Part shown: piece by piece, positions 61,098-64,000 of the stretch
How positions within the stretch are numbered: the first letter of the stretch is position 1
Layout of the letters: the number at the start of each line of letters is the position of its first letter
Source: Ancistrus triradiatus
Lineage: Eukaryota > Chordata > Actinopteri > Siluriformes > Loricariidae
Length of the DNA stretch: 64,000 bases
NCBI GenBank assembly: GCA_025084515.1
Contig: JAJAGP010000559.1
Location: 202,501-266,500 of the forward strand
Reading direction: 5' to 3'
Program-made: the position numbers and the translations under genes
The notes under the pieces: model-generated
Seen by the model: the letters and a program-made list of their open reading frames with translations, nothing else
What the model was told of the DNA's origin: nothing
Databases searched by the model: none

Positions 61098-62218
61098 GAA
61101 AAAGCAACTCATCATGTTCATCCAACCTCCTTATCAACATAAAATTTAATTTGTCTATCAGATGGGTAGAAATTGATAGAAGATAGCTGTGTTGCAAATT
61201 GGGTAGACACTGATAATTAATAAATTTTGTATTAACGACTAATTAAATTATCAGTTAATTGTAAGCATTGTTAATTAAAGCAAAAAACAGAGGGCTTGAT
61301 TGTATGGACTTCAGAGGCATCTCTATCCAAGCACAACACCTTCATATTAACATTAATTTACTGATAGCCATTTTAGGGATTTAATATTTTTAAATCCCTA
61401 ATATAAACAAGCTTCAATGGTAATATGTATATATATTAAATATATATCTATTAAAAATGCATGAACTGAAACTGAGAGCACAGCTGACAAGCCCCAGTTT
61501 AGAGGTTCCTGTTGTGATGGGGTGTTAAATGAAAGAGATTGTCGAATGTTTGTGGTTGAAGTGAATGTTGCAGCACTACTGAAAAGGCTTATTGGCTCCT
61601 GCTGGACAGTGATCAATCGATGTTCATGCAGATCGAATGCTTGCCCAATCAGGCTGCCAACAACAAGGCAGGAGACAACATTTTTCAGATTTGTCTTAAC
61701 CAATAAACTGTGATATGTCCACTGCTAATTCTGCTTCAGCATGTGCTATGCCTTTCTGTAAAGATTAAATGCTGGGTTACTGGGAAAGGTTAAGCATTCC
61801 ACATGGACCTTCAGAGGGAATAGAAAGGAATGGGAGTGAAGCAGTACAGAACTCAACATTTATAGAGGTCAAGTTATGGGGGTCACTGTTTGCTGCCCAT
61901 GTAATGAAACTGCTCACGTGTAATTTACTTAAATTTCATACTTCTTCAGTTTGTTTTTTTGGGAAAGAGGCACCACTGATTTTATGTTCCAGTTCAACTG
62001 TAGTTGACTTAAATTGTGAATCTATTAATTTTTTTTTTATGGTCGGTTTACAAAAGCAGCAATGGGCATACAATATACATTTTTACATTCTGAACATAGA
62101 TTAAATATGAAAATGACAAAATGTCAGTTAATAAGAAAGTTTTGCTACCAATACAGTATAATTCCAAGTGTGCTGACATGGGAATCGGGCCATGTTACTA
62201 GTCTTTGCAGGTTGTCTA

Positions 62219-62870
62219 TATGGTCGTGCTTGAAAGTTTGTGAACCCTTTGGAATTTTCTATATTTCTGCAAAAATACGACCTAAAACATCATCAGATTT
62301 TCACACAAGTCCTAAAACTAGATAAAAAACCCAGTTAAACAAATGAGACAAAAATATTATACTTGGTCATTTATTTATTGAGGAAAATGACCCAATATTA
62401 CATATTAGTGAGTGGCAAAAGTATGTGAACAATGGTCTTGAATTTCCTCCATTTGTACACAATCTGTCTGACTGTGGATTGGTGGAGTCCAAACTCTTTA
62501 GAGGTGGTTCTGTAACCTTTTCCAGCCTGATGAGCATCAAAAATTATTTTTCTGAGGTCCTCAGAAATCTCCTTTGTTTGTGCCATGATACACTTCCACA
62601 ACCATGTGTTGTGAAGAGCAGACTTTGATAGATCCCTGTTCTTTAAATAAAACAGGGTGCCCACTCACACCTGATTGTCATCCCATTGATTGAAAACACC
62701 TGACTCTAATTTCACCTTCAAATGAACTGCTAATCCTAGAGGTTCACAGACTGCTTTTGTCTCATTTGTTTAACTGGGTTCTGTTTATCTACTTCTGATG
62801 ATGTTTCAGGTCATATTTATGCAAAGATAGAAAATTCTAAAGGGTTCACAAACTTTCAAGCACCACTGTA
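62219..62870 (-). mobile_element. Tc1 family 1, 652-bp internally deleted derivative
   Basis: Both ends are present (GTGCTTGAAAGTTTGTGAACCC on the left; GTTCACAAACTTTCAAGCACCACTGTA region on the right). On the minus strand, transposase codons run from ATG at 62586 (MAQTKEISEDLRKIIFDAHQAGKGYRTTSKEFGLHQSTVRQIVYKWRKFKTIV) to about 62430, then join the opposite terminal repeat directly. About 960 bp of coding sequence is missing. It encodes only the DNA-binding HTH region. Confidence 0.88.
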
Positions 62871-63399
62871 TACTGATAGTGACGTTAAATAAACCAAATC
62901 AACAAACAAAGTTTCAAGCATCACTGTAAGAACTGGGGTGCCAATAACTGCATTTTTGTTTGCAAAGAACATCAAAATGGAAAAGTAGCAGAGAACTGCT
63001 GCTACTAATATGCAACATAATATTGAACAGAAGTAAACTGTCCAAAAACATACATTTATTAATTTAGAAGATATATATCTAAATCACATCAAAAGTATTT
63101 CAAAAACTTATATAATCTTATAACATTTTATTTAATTGTATCAATCAATCTTTTCTTCACATGTCTGGTAAACCTTTGCGTACGCCCTGGAATACCGTAA
63201 ATAAAACACAACAATGTTAAGAAGGTTTCCCAGAACAGTTTACATAAAAAAAGAACAAATAATGTGGAGAAGATGCAAAAAGACCTCACACAAGATAACT
63301 TGTTTTACTCACTATCCACCCAGGCGTTTTTTCTGGTAGCAGCAACAAGGTTAGTGTGCGTAAATAAAAACTACTTTAGCATACATTATCAAGTGCCTG
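62871..63399. other. Intergenic sequence / possible snx10a 3' UTR
   Basis: AT-rich. If the minus-strand exon at 63400-63562 is real, its 3' UTR extends leftward from 63399 into this stretch. No other feature recognised. Confidence 0.35.
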
Positions 63400-63562
63400 T
63401 TACAAGGGCATGTCCTGCTGACTGTCAGAAGGTGAAGGTAAACATTTTAAGAACTCAGGCTGTGGGTCCATGGCCAGGAACTGGGTAGGACTTCCATTTT
63501 TGGAGGATTTTTCTATAGGTGTGACAGAACCAATGCTATTGCCAAAGCCAGATGAAGAGGTG
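63400..63562 (-). CDS. snx10a: Probable sorting nexin 10a, terminal coding exon (partial gene)
   Basis: On the minus strand a pyrimidine-rich acceptor (TGTTTGTTTCTATAG, AG at 63563-63564) opens an uninterrupted frame: TSSSGFGNSIGSVTPIEKSS.. to ..SDSQQDMPL and TAA at 63400-63402. The exon would start in codon position 3. SSSGFGNS resembles the SSSSGLGHS stretch in the acidic/Ser-rich C-terminus of SNX10, an endosomal PX-domain protein. The tail here (53 residues) is longer than I expect, and only the start is alike. In vertebrates SNX10 lies 3' of HOXA1 beyond SKAP2 and in opposite orientation, as here. The upstream PX-domain exons would lie beyond 64,000; none is visible at 63563-64000. The call leans on synteny. 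Confidence 0.45.
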
Positions 63563-64000
63563 CTATAGAAACAAACAGGCAGACAGAAGCACACACATGT
63601 AGAATTAACTTCAATAATTCATTACAGCTGAAATCAGAGGCAACAGCACGATGTCCATGTTTGTCAATTTATTTTATCTCATAATTCTGAAATACCCCCT
63701 ATGTGTAAAGACATCCCTGAAAACTACTCTTGTCCTGGCACAACAACAAAATGTCTGGAGTAATTAGTTTAAACTCATATTCAATAGCTGTAAATAACTT
63801 ACAACTTCTACATTTTTATTAATGCATAACATTTTCTGGGTAGTGAAATATAGTATTATGTATAAACTGAATTTTATTCTGTAAAAAGCAAACAAACAAC
63901 AATTAAGAAAACATTTCGTTTTAAATGTCGAACACACCATAAAGATACACAAGTTGTATCGTCCAACACGTTAAAGTAACAGGGTGGCGATAATGAGATA
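63563..64000. other. Possible snx10a intron
   Basis: AT-rich with no second exon on the minus strand before the window ends. Consistent with an intron if the preceding exon call is right. Confidence 0.35.

Larger units (their letters stand above)
54839..62218. other. Intergenic sequence, repeat-lighter than the centre of the window
   Basis: No coding exon recognised. Simple repeats: (TA)n at 55966-56018, (AC)n at 58407-58469 and (TA)n at 61037-61087. A SINE-like tail (GTGACAGCGCTAACCACTGCACC) lies near 55750. A short Tc1-like terminus trace (ATCCAATATTACATATCTGTG) is at 55864-55885. Remaining open frames have no family resemblance. Confidence 0.5.

Noticed and set aside
575..64000. skap2 exons or a further Hox gene
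   Set aside because: Looked for SH3/PH-type or homeodomain residues in the open frames on both strands; none recognised.
1..64000. CRISPR array, bacterial operon or phage-like system
   Set aside because: The window is vertebrate DNA; the direct repeats seen are microsatellites, minisatellites or transposon parts.

Overview
The window looks like teleost nuclear DNA. It opens inside a Hox paralogue-group-1 gene and then runs through a long, repeat-rich 3' flank. The evidence is spliced Hox exons with GT/AG junctions, many Tc1-like transposons, fish-type SINEs and LINEs, and very long (GT)n, (GA)n and (TA)n arrays. The mixture of Tc1 and tRNA-SINE families suits an ostariophysan fish such as a catfish or relative, but the sequence alone does not settle the species.

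Positions 1-574 hold the end of exon 1 (hexapeptide WMKVKRN), a short 211-bp intron and exon 2 with the whole homeodomain. The linker KVGEYGYIGQPN and the homeodomain fit Hoxa1, so I call it hoxa1a. Positions 575 to about 6,370 are noncoding and free of recognisable transposons. This is typical of a Hox cluster and its immediate 3' flank. The segment contains the most important regulatory candidate: an exact DR5 retinoic acid response element at 5859-5875, with a PBX-HOX site (TGATGGATGG) eight bases away at 5841-5850. It lies about 5.3 kb downstream of hoxa1a, matching the known 3' RARE arrangement of vertebrate Hoxa1.

From about 6.4 kb to 62.9 kb the window is mostly mobile-element remains: at least four Tc1-like families (about fifteen copies or fragments, many nested or chimeric), LINE reverse-transcriptase remnants on both strands, a Ty3/gypsy integrase scrap, tRNA-derived SINEs, several CAGG-ended MITEs and long simple repeats. 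Every transposase is broken by frameshifts, stops, deletions or loss of catalytic residues. The best preserved copy is at 41825-43448. A near-perfect 48-bp-arm hairpin lies at 33819-33926.

At the far end, 63400-63562 on the minus strand, there is a clean splice acceptor followed by an open terminal coding segment. Its first residues (SSSGFGNS) resemble the C-terminal tail of sorting nexin 10. SNX10 lies 3' of HOXA1 in opposite orientation in vertebrates, so this is probably the last exon of snx10a. No skap2 exon, the gene normally between them, was recognised.
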